The translations under genes and the position numbers were made by a program. 64,000 nt of DNA from assembly GCA_963737075.1 (NCBI GenBank), contig CAVTRI010000001.1, positions 372,001 to 436,000 on the forward strand, given 5' to 3'. Shown here piece by piece: positions 19,159-28,776 of the stretch; the first letter of the stretch is position 1, and each line of letters opens with the position of its first letter. The stretch comes from CAVTRI01 sp963737075. Lineage in GTDB: Bacteria; Actinomycetota; Acidimicrobiia; Acidimicrobiales; Palsa-688. Below the pieces are notes generated by a model, which saw only the letters and a list, made by a program, of their open reading frames with translations, was not told the origin of the DNA and searched no databases.

Positions 19159-22100
19159 ATGGCAGCGAGGTTCGGGGAACAGTCGCGGCGCCGTATCGAG
19201 ACCCCTGGATTTGGGTGGCTCGGTGGACTCCTCGGAGCGGCAGCGGTTCTCGTGGTCGTCGGCGCGTTAGCGTGGACGGCGACCGCCAGCTCGGCGACCC
19301 CTGCCAGCCATCCCCAACTGTTCGGGGGCTCGCTTGTCCTCGACGACGCCCGCCCGCTGACCGTGATCGACCTGGCGACCGGCAGCGTGACCGTCCGCCT
19401 GCCCGGCGTGTATAGCCAGGTCGGCGCCGACGCATACGCCAACGTCCAGGCGGTGCCGCTCACCACCGGCACGATGCTCGTCAACAGACAATCGGGGGCG
19501 TTCAACCTTCTGCGCCACGACGACTACGTGGTCGACACCGTCGGCGGCGGGGTGGGGCTCGGCGAGCTCGCGGGCGCGACGTCCGCGACCGGGTACGCCG
19601 ACGGGGCGAGCGCCTACATCGTCAGACACGCGCCGCAAAGCACGGTCAGCCTCGTCGACATGAGCACGGTGGAGGCGGCCACCAAGTCAGCCGCCTCCGG
19701 CACGCCCCACCGCGTCACCCCCCGCGGGTACGCGGCCCTGACGGGAGCCGTGCCTGACCAGCCGGGTGCCGCCGTGGTGGCCGGCGGCGACTTGTGGGCA
19801 CTCGTGGGTGCCGGCGCCGACGCTTGCGACGTCGTACAGCTCAACCCCGTCCCCAACGGCCACAACGGGCTGCAACCCGCCACGCGACGGACGTTGCCGG
19901 TAGCATGCGAGCAGGCGATACTCGAACACGCCGGTGGAACCGTGGCGGCGGAGATCCCCGGCCAAGCGGTGGTGTTCGCCTCCCACGGTGCACCCCGCGC
20001 AATCAACGTCGCCACGACCGCCGACGCCAATGCGTTGGTGCCCGTCGGCGGCCTCTCGAGCGAGCTGTGGTACCTGGTCAAGCGGCCGGCCGGATGGTTC
20101 GTCGCCGGTGTGAGCGCCGGCGGCCAGGTTGAGGCTCCGAAGGCGATTCAGGGCTGGCTGGCGTCGTCCAACCCGGCGCCTCCGGTCGCCGCGGGCGGCA
20201 GCCTGTACACCCTCGACCGCGTCACGACCGGCCAACCCCGACTGTCGGTGCTCAATCCGGCGACCGGCGCTGAAACGCCACTGGCGGGTGTTCCCAACTA
20301 TCCCGCGAAGAGCGCGGTCGAGAAAGCCGACTTCAGTACGGCGGAGGTGGTGGGCGTCGGTCCCGGTGGGGTGCCGGGGGCGGGGCGGGACAACCGAGTG
20401 GTCTTCAACAACCCGCAGAGCCTTTTTGCCGTTGTGGTGTTCACGGACGAGCCCCGCCGACCGGTTATCGTCGACAAGAGCGCAGCCGTCGACGTGTCGC
20501 CGGTCGGGCCCGGGGACATCGACGCCAAGCCCACGGGGTCGGTCTACCCGGCCACGCCCACCGCGGCGCCGCCGGCGGCCATCAGCCAGCAGGTGAACTG
20601 CGCGAACACCAACCAGAAGCCGTACGCACCGCAGATCGCGGGCATTTCTCCCTCTGCTGAATCCGCCGTAGTCACGTGGACCTATCAGCTGCTCGACCAG
20701 CAGGACTGCGAGCCTGACTCGTGGTCGGTCCACATGACCGCCCTCGGCGGCGCGCCCCAGCCCGCCCAGTCGCTTCAGACCGTCAACGGTCAAAACCAGC
20801 TCATATTCACCGGCTTGCGGCCCGCCACCACCTACGCCGCGGTTGTCACCGCCTACATCAACACCCAGTCGACGCCGTCGGTGCCCGCCACCTTCACCAC
20901 CACCGTGCGCGGCCCGGACCCACCGACGTCGGTCCACACCACCTCGGACGGCGCCGGCAACTGGGTGGTGTCGTGGACCCCCTGCACCGGCGCCAACTGC
21001 TATGTGCCCGCGGATGCCTGGACCGTCATGGGCACCGCTTGCGGCACCGGCTACGTCGGCACGCCCCCGACTGTCCAGGTCGCCGGCGACCAGACGTCGG
21101 TGACCATCAACGCCGCCACCATCGGCCAGCTGGGGACCTCATTGAGCTTCAGCGTGCAGGGCTCCACCGCGGCCGGGCTCAGCGGCAACCCGGCGTCCGA
21201 CCACACCTGTACACAGGCTTGGGCCCCGCCCAATCCGGCCGATCTTTCCTTGACCGCGGCCGGGACAGCATCCGGGTCCACGGTCACCGCCACCCTCCAG
21301 GTCTCGGTGATCGCCGGGGTCGCGCCCTCGGCCGCATACGGAAGCAACGGCGCCGAGTTCACCTTCAGCGTCGGCGGCCAGACGGTCGGCCCGACGACCG
21401 ACTCCCGCGTGACCGTTACCGGCCTGGCTCCGAACGCCCAGTACACCCCGACCGTCTCGGTCACCCCCGCCGGCCATCCGGGTGCCGGCGTGACGCTCAC
21501 CGGGCAGCCGTTCAGCCAGAACCTTTCGTGGCCCGCAATGTCTTTGTCCGTGCCCAACACACCCGATCCGGGCGCGGACGCAGGGCCGGTCACCGCCACG
21601 ATCGGCGGCTTGCCCGCAGGCGGGTTTGTGGCGAGCAATATCGTCCTCTCCTGCGGCTCCGCGGTGGCTATTCCGGACACCGCCGTCAGCGGCGGGCAGG
21701 TGACGTTCTCGGCGCCGCTCGACAACATCGGCGGGACGTGCACCCTGTCCCTCGTCGTCAACAGCACCGCCACGCCCAACCCGTACGGGGTGCGGTCGGT
21801 GACGCTCACCTCCGGGCAGTTCGCGCTCGGGACCCCGGCGAGTCCTGCGTTCTCCCTAAGGGCCCAGTGCCAGGTAGTGACCGGTTGCCCGCTGCCAGAC
21901 AGCTACACGCTCAGCGGCACCAACCTGCCGTCGCCGGGTGCCCATCTCACGATCACTCCCACGCCCAGCCCGGACTGCGCTGTCGCCCGGACGGCGCCGT
22001 CGTGGACGGTCACCTGCGCCGACTACACGCCACCGGTGGTGTACGCCACTTGGACGTACTTGGGTGTGGCGCCGGCACCCTTGCCCGCCTGCGCCGCCGA

Positions 22101-22443
22101 CTGCGTCTCCGTCGGCCTGACCGGACCTTCGCCGCCGCCCACGACGACGACAACGACGACGCCCACCACGCTGCCTCCAGCTACCACCGCAACGAACCCC
22201 TGCCAGAGCACCACGTCGTCGTCGCCGCCGACGAGCCAACCGGCCACGTCGAGCACCGGCTGCCTGCAGACGTCGGCAGAAGCGAACGGGGCAGGCAGAC
22301 AGGTGTTGGCGGCGTCTGTGTCAGGCGGGACAGGGGGGCGGGCCTCCATTGACTGGATCCTGACCACTCTGAGTGTGGCATCGTTGATAGGAGCCGGGGG
22401 CGCCGGGTTGCGCCGCAGGGTACGAGTAAAGGGCAAGTCGTGA
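19159..22443 (+). CDS. Large surface protein with fibronectin type III-like domains
   Basis: 1094 residues. Residues about 18-42 form a single N-terminal membrane helix ([16 protein letters not shown]). A long extracellular part follows: about 400 residues of beta-propeller-like repeats, then at least two FN3-like domains ([14 protein letters not shown]..., ending [14 protein letters not shown], and [11 protein letters not shown]...) and further Ig-like sheets. A Pro/Thr stalk ([16 protein letters not shown]) leads to a C-terminal membrane helix and a basic tail [10 protein letters not shown]. It is the first gene of the moxR-DUF58 cluster; moxR overlaps its stop by 4 bases. This matches the FN3 protein of the PKB2-type clusters described in bifidobacteria, though identity of role is inference. 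Confidence 0.82.
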   Translation: MAARFGEQSRRRIETPGFGWLGGLLGAAAVLVVVGALAWTATASSATPASHPQLFGGSLVLDDARPLTVIDLATGSVTVRLPGVYSQVGADAYANVQAVPLTTGTMLVNRQSGAFNLLRHDDYVVDTVGGGVGLGELAGATSATGYADGASAYIVRHAPQSTVSLVDMSTVEAATKSAASGTPHRVTPRGYAALTGAVPDQPGAAVVAGGDLWALVGAGADACDVVQLNPVPNGHNGLQPATRRTLPVACEQAILEHAGGTVAAEIPGQAVVFASHGAPRAINVATTADANALVPVGGLSSELWYLVKRPAGWFVAGVSAGGQVEAPKAIQGWLASSNPAPPVAAGGSLYTLDRVTTGQPRLSVLNPATGAETPLAGVPNYPAKSAVEKADFSTAEVVGVGPGGVPGAGRDNRVVFNNPQSLFAVVVFTDEPRRPVIVDKSAAVDVSPVGPGDIDAKPTGSVYPATPTAAPPAAISQQVNCANTNQKPYAPQIAGISPSAESAVVTWTYQLLDQQDCEPDSWSVHMTALGGAPQPAQSLQTVNGQNQLIFTGLRPATTYAAVVTAYINTQSTPSVPATFTTTVRGPDPPTSVHTTSDGAGNWVVSWTPCTGANCYVPADAWTVMGTACGTGYVGTPPTVQVAGDQTSVTINAATIGQLGTSLSFSVQGSTAAGLSGNPASDHTCTQAWAPPNPADLSLTAAGTASGSTVTATLQVSVIAGVAPSAAYGSNGAEFTFSVGGQTVGPTTDSRVTVTGLAPNAQYTPTVSVTPAGHPGAGVTLTGQPFSQNLSWPAMSLSVPNTPDPGADAGPVTATIGGLPAGGFVASNIVLSCGSAVAIPDTAVSGGQVTFSAPLDNIGGTCTLSLVVNSTATPNPYGVRSVTLTSGQFALGTPASPAFSLRAQCQVVTGCPLPDSYTLSGTNLPSPGAHLTITPTPSPDCAVARTAPSWTVTCADYTPPVVYATWTYLGVAPAPLPACAADCVSVGLTGPSPPPTTTTTTTPTTLPPATTATNPCQSTTSSSPPTSQPATSSTGCLQTSAEANGAGRQVLAASVSGGTGGRASIDWILTTLSVASLIGAGGAGLRRRVRVKGKS

Positions 22444-23438
22444 GTGAGTTTGGGAACCGGCCGGGCGGGGTGGGGACCAGTCCCGACCTCGCTGGCTTCG
22501 TCGAGCGGTTCGACCAGCTGTCCGGCAACGTCGGCCGGGTATTGCGCGGCAAGGACACGGTTATCCGCGCCGCGCTGACGTGCGTCGTCGCGGAAGGCCA
22601 CCTGCTGATCGAGGACGTGCCCGGTGTCGGAAAGACGTCGCTGGCCCGGGCGATCGCGTCATCGGTCGGGCTCACGTGGAACCGGGTCCAGTTCACGCCC
22701 GACCTGCTGCCCAGCGACGTCACTGGGACATCGGTGTTCGATCAGTCGACGTCGACCTTCAGCTTCCGGCCGGGGCCGGTCTTCGCCAACGTGGTGCTCG
22801 CCGACGAGATCAATCGGGCGTCGCCCAAGACGCAATCCGCGCTGTTGGAGGTTATGCAGGAGCAGACGGTCACGACCGACGCCACCGTGTACCGCGTGCC
22901 GCGTCCGTTCGTGGTCGTAGCCACGCAAAACCCGATCGACCTCGAAGGCACCTACGCGCTTCCCGAAGCCCAGCTGGACCGTTTCTTGATGCGGTTGCAG
23001 GTGGGCTACCCGGCGCCCGAGGCCGAGGCACAGGTGCTGCGGGCCGAGAAGGACGACGCCACCATCTCTCATCTGACCCCGGTCCTGACCGGCGACGACC
23101 TGCTGGGCATGATCGACACCGTGAAGCGCACGGTTGAGGTGGCCCCGGTCATCGAGCAGTACATCGTGTCGATCTGCGCGCACTCGCGGACGCTGCCTGA
23201 GGTACGCCTCGGCGTGTCTCCACGCGGGGGTTTGGGCCTGCTGCGCGCCGCCCGGGTGCACGCCGCCGCCGATGGGCGCACGTTCGTCACGCCCGACGAC
23301 GTGCGCGCCGTCGCCCACGCCACGCTGGCGCACAGGGTCATCCTGCGCCCCGACGCCGAGATCCAGGGCCACACTCCGGGAGACGCCATCGCTCGGGCGA
23401 TGCAGGCGGTGCAGGCGCCCCGCACCCTCACCGCGTGA
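22440..23438 (+). CDS. MoxR-family AAA+ ATPase
   Basis: 332 residues from a GTG overlapping the previous stop (GTGA). Walker A is DVPGVGKTSLAR, Walker B VVLADEINRASPKTQ and the sensor-1 region VVATQNPIDLEGTY, the standard MoxR pattern; a lid domain follows (SPRGGLGLLRAARVHA). MoxR proteins act as chaperone-like ATPases for maturation of partner proteins and nearly always sit beside DUF58 genes, as here. Cytoplasmic. The gene is followed by a duplicated 65-bp spacer before the DUF58 gene. Confidence 0.94.
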   Translation: MSEFGNRPGGVGTSPDLAGFVERFDQLSGNVGRVLRGKDTVIRAALTCVVAEGHLLIEDVPGVGKTSLARAIASSVGLTWNRVQFTPDLLPSDVTGTSVFDQSTSTFSFRPGPVFANVVLADEINRASPKTQSALLEVMQEQTVTTDATVYRVPRPFVVVATQNPIDLEGTYALPEAQLDRFLMRLQVGYPAPEAEAQVLRAEKDDATISHLTPVLTGDDLLGMIDTVKRTVEVAPVIEQYIVSICAHSRTLPEVRLGVSPRGGLGLLRAARVHAAADGRTFVTPDDVRAVAHATLAHRVILRPDAEIQGHTPGDAIARAMQAVQAPRTLTA

Positions 23439-23441
23439 GCA

Positions 23442-23571
23442 TGACCGGCCCGGGAGGACGGTCCAAAGTGGCGGGGTGGTCCGCCATCCCTCGGATGGTG
23501 GACCGGTGACCGGCCCGGGAGGTCGGTCCAAAGCGGCGGGGTGGTCGGCCATCCCTCGGATGGCGGAGCAG
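23442..23571. repeat. Tandem 65-bp intergenic duplication with hairpins
   Basis: Two adjacent 65-base copies (23442-23506 and 23507-23571) each start TGACCGGCCCGGGAGG and differ at only a handful of positions. Each contains CCATCC-CTC-GGATGG, a 6-bp stem with a 3-base loop (23484-23498 and 23549-23563). Each copy is followed by TGACC, so the second ends exactly at the GTG start of the DUF58 gene. The hairpins lie within the transcript between moxR and DUF58. Confidence 0.93.
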
Positions 23572-24707
23572 TGACCCGATTTGGCATCGGTACCGCGCTC
23601 GCCGGTGTCGCCATGCTGGCGGCCGGGTGGGCCGCGGCGTGGCCGCCACTCGCCGTGATCGGGGCCGGCTTGGTCCTTGTCGTCGCCGCCTCGGTAGCTC
23701 TCGTCGTGCGGCGACCGCGGGTGGCGATCGAGCGAGCGGTCGAGCCGCCGCGCGTCGAGAAGGGGCGCCCGGCGATCGCCTTGGTGCACGTGTCCAACCT
23801 GTCCCGCCGTTCGCTGCCGCCGCTCGTCATTGAGCAGCAGCTGGGAGACACGAGGCTGCGAGCCCGCCTTCCCCGGTTGCGGCGGGGCGAGAATGGCCTG
23901 CGCACCTACCGTTTGCCCACCTCGCAGCGGGGCGTCTATGACATCGGGCCGGTCCAGGTCCCCCGCGGCGACCGGTTCGGGCTGTGCCGGCGGGTGCAGG
24001 AGTTCGGCCCCCCTCACTGCATCGAGGTGCACCCCAGGCTGATCCCGCTCCACCCGCTGCCGGCCGGGGTGTCGCGAACCCTGGAGGGGCCGTCCAGCGA
24101 AACGTCGCCTCAGGGCAGCGTGACGTTCCACCGGCTGCGGGAGTACGTGGAAGGCGACGACCTGCGGAGCATTCACTGGCCGTCCACAGCCCGTGCGGGT
24201 CAGCTGGTGGTCCGCCACAACGTCGACACCGCCCAGCCGTATTCAGTCATCGTGGTCGACCTGCACCCGTCGAAGTACTCGGCTGAGACGTTCGAGGAGG
24301 CCATGGACGTGGCGGCGTCGGTGGTCGTGTCGCTCGGGGTCCGGCGGGCGCCCGTTCAGCTGCGCACCACCCCCGGCGACTGCCTCGGTGGCCCCGGCCA
24401 GCGCGAGACGTTCACCCTGGTCGACCATCTCACGCTGGTCGAGCCGACCGAGACCGGCTCGCTGGAGTCGGCGCTGACCCATCTCCGGCGCGACAGGGGA
24501 GGTACCGCGCTCGTCGTGGTCACGGGACGTCTCGACCCGGCGGGGCTCCCGAGGGTGGCGGCTCTGCGCCGGAGGTTCGATCGCATCGTCGCCCTGTCGC
24601 TCGTCGCCGCCGGGTCCATGGCCCCGGTGTACCCCGGGCTCACCATCGTGCAGGCGGAGACGGCCGACGAGATGGCTCGGGCCTGGAACGAGCTGGTGGT
24701 CCGATGA
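23571..24707 (+). CDS. DUF58 protein
   Basis: 378 residues from the GTG at 23571. Two close membrane helices at the N-terminus (residues about 5-45), a beta-rich region, and the DUF58 signature REYVEGDDLRSIHWPSTAR, followed by a vWA-like alpha/beta domain (VIVVDLHPSKY). Function in the family is unsettled; it is a standard partner of MoxR ATPases and is thought to be a MoxR client. Its stop overlaps the next gene (ATGA), so the transglutaminase-like protein is made in tandem. Confidence 0.93.
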   Translation: MTRFGIGTALAGVAMLAAGWAAAWPPLAVIGAGLVLVVAASVALVVRRPRVAIERAVEPPRVEKGRPAIALVHVSNLSRRSLPPLVIEQQLGDTRLRARLPRLRRGENGLRTYRLPTSQRGVYDIGPVQVPRGDRFGLCRRVQEFGPPHCIEVHPRLIPLHPLPAGVSRTLEGPSSETSPQGSVTFHRLREYVEGDDLRSIHWPSTARAGQLVVRHNVDTAQPYSVIVVDLHPSKYSAETFEEAMDVAASVVVSLGVRRAPVQLRTTPGDCLGGPGQRETFTLVDHLTLVEPTETGSLESALTHLRRDRGGTALVVVTGRLDPAGLPRVAALRRRFDRIVALSLVAAGSMAPVYPGLTIVQAETADEMARAWNELVVR

Positions 24708-27076
24708 CCTTCTGGACTGTCACGCACGGGCCAGGTGCCGGGTCGGGCGGCGGTGCGCCGGGTGGCGCGCCCGGTGCCCAGGCGCGGGCGGGTCGGGTGC
24801 GGGCGGCCTCGATCACGGTCGGGGTGATCACCGTGGCTGCCGTGATCGCCGTAGCGGCCTCGGCCGCTGCCTGGTTGCGGGGGTACGACATCCGGGGGGC
24901 GCCGGCGTTCCTGTGGTCGGCCGCCGCGGCGTCTGCCCTCTTGTCGACGGCCACCACCCGGATAGCGCGGCAGCGGGCAATCGTCTCTTACGGTGCATCG
25001 CTGCTCAGCCTGGTGCTGGTGCTGCTCGCCCTGTGCGGTCCGCACCCGGATCAGTTCTGGCACGGGCTGACGCACGGGCCGGCCCTGATCGTCAGCGAAA
25101 CGCTTCCGTTGGGTGGTTCGCCGTCGTTGCTGGCCGCGCCTGTCATCTGGACCTGGGTCTGCGGGGTGGCCACCACCGAGCTGCTGTGGCGGGCACGTGT
25201 GCCGATCGGCCTCGTGGTCCCGCTCATCGCGTTCGTCGGTGCGTACGCGGCGACGTCGGGAGCGCCGGGCAACGACACGGCCGCCGGGGCAACGCTGCTC
25301 GCGGCCGTGGCGGTCGCCGCCGTCGCTGTGCAGTACGAACATGACCAGGAGCGAGCGGCCATCGACTCCGGGGAAGCGCCCGCCCGGCTGGGGCGGGCCA
25401 GCGTGGCTGCCGCGGCGGCGGCGGTGGCCCTTGCCGTCCTCCTCGCCGCCACGGTCCCTTCCCTTCCCGGCCTCCAGGCAACGCCGGCGCGGGTGACGAG
25501 GATGCCCCAGTCACTGTCGCAAACGCTCCTCAACCCGGTGGCGACCATGGCCAGCCTGCGCAACGAAAGCGTCCTCGGCGCGGCCCCGCCGCTGGCGACG
25601 GTAGGGACGAGCCAGGCCTCGACGGGTTACTTCGGGGTCGCCACCCTGGACGGTTATGACGGCGGATCGTGGAGCTTCGACACCACGTTCCAGCCAACCG
25701 GGCGACGGGTGCCGCCCGCTCCCGCCAGCGACCCTGGATCGGTGACGGCGAGGGGCACGGGGACGCTGCTGTATCAGCGCTTCGAGCTCCTGCACGGCTA
25801 CCCGCTGCAGCTCATCCCGATGGCCTACCGGCCCCTGGATGTCCGGGGCTTCGAGGCCGACGCCGACGCCGCCACCGGCATGGTCGTGCCAGCTGGACCG
25901 GTCAGCCAGCCCTTTTCCTACGAGGTGACTTCCCAGGCGCCGATCCTGCGGCTGGAGACGGTGCCCAAGGCGGACGGTATCGGTGTCGTCGCCGGCGAGC
26001 AGCCGGCCGGTACGACAGCGGAGGACGTCGCCATCCCGGCAGGTTCCTCAGCGGACATCGCGGCCGCCGTGCGCTACGTGGCCACCGTCACCGGCGAGCG
26101 ACCGGCGCCGACTGTGGCGTTCTTGCAGAGCGCCTTGATGGCGCTGCGCAACAACGGCCTGCAGTCCGTACCCAAGGCGGGATCGCCGACCCCCTCCGTG
26201 GGCACCGGCCTGGCCGAGGTCATCAACGCCACCACCGTCACTCGCGCCGCCACTCCGGAGCAGTACGCCACGATGTTCGCGATGCTGGCCCGGTATCTCG
26301 GTGTGCCGGCCCGCGTGGTGACCGGGTTCCGGGTTACCGGACCCGCCGGGCGCACGAGCTTGCTGTCGGGAGGGTCGTACTCGGTCACCGGGCGCGAAGC
26401 ATGGACCTGGGTCGAGATCCCGGTGGCGGGCGTCGGCTGGGTGGTCGCGGACGCCACGCCGTCGGCCACCACCGCGCAGGCGGCGATGCCGCCGGCAGTC
26501 GGAGCGAGCTCGTCGACGACCCTCCCGCCCCGCCAGGCGAATGCGGTACCCGAGAACCAGATCACCGGGCATCCTCTCGCCCCACCCGGGCACATCCCGC
26601 CGCCACAGGCGGCCTCGGGAGGGCCGGGAGCGTGGGAGCTCGCGTGGCTCTCACTCGGCGGTCTGGCGTTTCTCGTCGTGCTGTACCTGTTGATCGCCGC
26701 GCTGCGCCGTTGGATGCGGCGGCGGGCGCGACGGTCCGCCAATCCGGATGAGCTGGCTGTAGGTGCGTGGTTGGAGCTGCTCGACGACCTCGAGCGGGCG
26801 GGCCTCCGCTCGCCGGACAGCGCAACGACAGGCCAAATCGCGGCCGACGCGACGACCAGCTTCGGGGAAGACGTCGGCCCTAGCGTCGCCGGGGTGGGCG
26901 CCATCGCCGACCGGGCGGTGTTCGCGTCTCGAAGCGTGGACGGAGAGTCCGCGGGACGGGCGTGGCAGTTGCAAGGCGACGTCCACCATCATCTTCGGGC
27001 CCACCTCGACCGGCGCCAGCTGGCCCGTGCGGCGCTCCGGGTCGGACACCAGCCGCGTCGGCCACGCCGGCAGTAG
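24704..27076 (+). CDS. TgpA-like membrane protein with a transglutaminase-like domain lacking Cys and His
   Basis: 790 residues. About six membrane helices in residues 25-270, an extracellular part with the transglutaminase-like fold at about 510-590, and a final helix near 650-675 followed by a cytoplasmic tail. The catalytic motif that normally reads G-x-C-x-x-F/Y-A is AATPEQYATMF, with Pro518 where Cys belongs. The His motif (HAWVEV) aligns with W567-T-W-V-E-I, with Glu565 nearby but no His. The acid Asp583 is kept in VADATPS. The fold therefore looks preserved without the catalytic Cys and His. Same operon as MoxR and DUF58; the kinase gene starts 10 bases later. Confidence 0.85.
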   Translation: MTFWTVTHGPGAGSGGGAPGGAPGAQARAGRVRAASITVGVITVAAVIAVAASAAAWLRGYDIRGAPAFLWSAAAASALLSTATTRIARQRAIVSYGASLLSLVLVLLALCGPHPDQFWHGLTHGPALIVSETLPLGGSPSLLAAPVIWTWVCGVATTELLWRARVPIGLVVPLIAFVGAYAATSGAPGNDTAAGATLLAAVAVAAVAVQYEHDQERAAIDSGEAPARLGRASVAAAAAAVALAVLLAATVPSLPGLQATPARVTRMPQSLSQTLLNPVATMASLRNESVLGAAPPLATVGTSQASTGYFGVATLDGYDGGSWSFDTTFQPTGRRVPPAPASDPGSVTARGTGTLLYQRFELLHGYPLQLIPMAYRPLDVRGFEADADAATGMVVPAGPVSQPFSYEVTSQAPILRLETVPKADGIGVVAGEQPAGTTAEDVAIPAGSSADIAAAVRYVATVTGERPAPTVAFLQSALMALRNNGLQSVPKAGSPTPSVGTGLAEVINATTVTRAATPEQYATMFAMLARYLGVPARVVTGFRVTGPAGRTSLLSGGSYSVTGREAWTWVEIPVAGVGWVVADATPSATTAQAAMPPAVGASSSTTLPPRQANAVPENQITGHPLAPPGHIPPPQAASGGPGAWELAWLSLGGLAFLVVLYLLIAALRRWMRRRARRSANPDELAVGAWLELLDDLERAGLRSPDSATTGQIAADATTSFGEDVGPSVAGVGAIADRAVFASRSVDGESAGRAWQLQGDVHHHLRAHLDRRQLARAALRVGHQPRRPRRQ

Positions 27077-27086
27077 CGTCGATACC

Positions 27087-28721
27087 GTGCGGCGTCACCG
27101 CAATCAGCTATCCCCGGCGGCTGAACTCGACAGCTTTGCGGACATCGTGCGTATCGGGGAGGGCCCGATGTCCGAAGTGTTCTGCGCCGTCGAAATCTCG
27201 ACGGGCCGACCGGTGGCGCTCAAGATGCTCAAGGTCGAGTCAGCGCAGCCTGCGATGCTCGACGCCTTCGCCGAGGAAGTGCGGGTGCTCGGGGCGGTGA
27301 GCAGCCACCCCAACGTTGTCACGCTGTACCGCACGGTGACGACCGCGGCCGGGCGACCCACGCTGGTCCTGGAGCTGTGCCGCGGGTCGCTCGCAGAGCA
27401 GCTACGTAGTGTCGGCCCGCTCACCAGCCGGGACGTTCTGGCCCTCGGGATAAAGCTGGCGGGGGCGCTGGAAACGGCGCACAGGGCCGGGTTTTTGCAC
27501 CGCGACGTGAAACCCGAAGCGGTGCTCCTCACGCAGTTCGGCGAGCCGGTGCTGTCGGATTTCGGGGTGGCGGTGCTGCACGGAGCCGCGAACGGCCCCC
27601 GAGACGGTTTCGCTGCTGACCTGGTCTACGCCGCCCCCGAGGCGCTGGAGGACAGGCCCCTGTCGCCGGCCACGGACGTCTACGGCCTGGCGGCGACCCT
27701 CTACGAAGCGCTGAGCGGCCGGGGGCCATTCGTCGTATACGAGGGGGAAAGCCCCGCCTCGGTGATCCTCCGCATCCTGAGGGACCCTGTCGCCCCGCTC
27801 CGCGGGGACGACCTCGCGCTGGGTCTCGCCGAACTGCTCGAGGTGTCCCTCGCCAAGGAGCCCGGGATCCGCCCGACGACGGCAGCCGACTTCGCAGCCG
27901 CCCTCGCCGCCGTGGAAGCGGAGAGGGGTTGGCCGGCGACCCCGTACGTGGTGTGGGGGGAAGCGGCGCAGCCGCTTCTCGGCGCGTCCCCAGTACCCAG
28001 CCATAAGGCGCCCGGCCCGGCACCCAGCCCCGCGGTGCTTGCCGGGCCCATGCCGGTGGCTGCCGATGCCGGAGAAGTCTTCGCGCAGCCGGTCGGTGCC
28101 GGCGACCCGCCTGGGCCGTCAGTCCTCGCCGCCGTGGCCACGCCGCGCAACGTCATCCCTCCGGCGCGTGCCGACCTCCCTTCGCCGCCAGAACCGGCGG
28201 GGGCCGGCCGGCCGCAGGAAGGCGGACTGGCGGCCCCGCCCGAGCCACCGATACCGCTTCCCGGCTGGCCGGACGGCGATGCCGGCTGGCCCGGTCCGCC
28301 GCGCCCCTGGCCCGGGGCGTACGGACCGACTGGACCGGGTGGAGCGCACGAACCAGCAGCGCCGCCGCTCTGGAATGGCCCTCCTGCCCAGTGGACGCCG
28401 GCCGAAGGGCCCCCGGGGTTGGCGCAGGTGGCGCCTGCCCCAGCCGCGCCCGGAGCCTGGCCGCCACCACCGGCGCCGGCCACGCCCAGCGGCCAGCCCT
28501 CGCCTCCGGCCGGTTGGTGCCCGGTCCCGCTGCCCTCGACTCTGCCTGGGGACTGGCAACCCCCACCGGAAGCTGTTCCCCGGTGGGCTCCGCCCGAGGG
28601 AGGATGGCCTCCGCCGGCGCCGCCTCAGCCGGCAGTTGGTTGGCCAGGCCCGCCCGCCGGGACCCCGGCGCCCCGGGAGGGAAGCCGCAAGCGGCGCTGG
28701 CGGCCTCGTCGAGAACGCTGA
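27087..28721 (+). CDS. Serine/threonine protein kinase with Pro-rich tail and altered catalytic loop
   Basis: 544 residues from a GTG at 27087. Kinase domain in residues about 18-275: P-loop IGEGPMSEVF, Lys46 in VALKML, catalytic loop HRDVKPEAVLL (His138-Asp140), DFG Asp158 and YAAPEAL. The loop normally ends in Asn (HRDxKxxN); here it is Ala145, so a magnesium ligand is missing. The last 220 residues are Pro/Gly/Ala-rich with no membrane helix seen, ending in a basic RKRRWRPRRER. No PASTA repeats. It closes the FN3-MoxR-DUF58-transglutaminase cluster, which fits the PKB2-type kinase of that cluster in bifidobacteria. Confidence 0.85.
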   Translation: MRRHRNQLSPAAELDSFADIVRIGEGPMSEVFCAVEISTGRPVALKMLKVESAQPAMLDAFAEEVRVLGAVSSHPNVVTLYRTVTTAAGRPTLVLELCRGSLAEQLRSVGPLTSRDVLALGIKLAGALETAHRAGFLHRDVKPEAVLLTQFGEPVLSDFGVAVLHGAANGPRDGFAADLVYAAPEALEDRPLSPATDVYGLAATLYEALSGRGPFVVYEGESPASVILRILRDPVAPLRGDDLALGLAELLEVSLAKEPGIRPTTAADFAAALAAVEAERGWPATPYVVWGEAAQPLLGASPVPSHKAPGPAPSPAVLAGPMPVAADAGEVFAQPVGAGDPPGPSVLAAVATPRNVIPPARADLPSPPEPAGAGRPQEGGLAAPPEPPIPLPGWPDGDAGWPGPPRPWPGAYGPTGPGGAHEPAAPPLWNGPPAQWTPAEGPPGLAQVAPAPAAPGAWPPPPAPATPSGQPSPPAGWCPVPLPSTLPGDWQPPPEAVPRWAPPEGGWPPPAPPQPAVGWPGPPAGTPAPREGSRKRRWRPRRER

Positions 28722-28776
28722 CCGGCGTTTTCGAGTGGCCGGTTTCCGGCCCAGCACACGGGTAATCTCTGCCGCC

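Noticed and set aside
20721..22352. A 543-codon plus-strand frame inside the FN3 surface protein gene
   Set aside because: Arg/His-rich product without homology; the overlapping FN3 frame has domains, a Thr stalk and a membrane anchor.
23442..23571. A transposon or MITE remnant at the 65-bp duplication
   Set aside because: There are no terminal inverted repeats or target-site duplication; the copies are direct and adjacent, so tandem duplication fits better.
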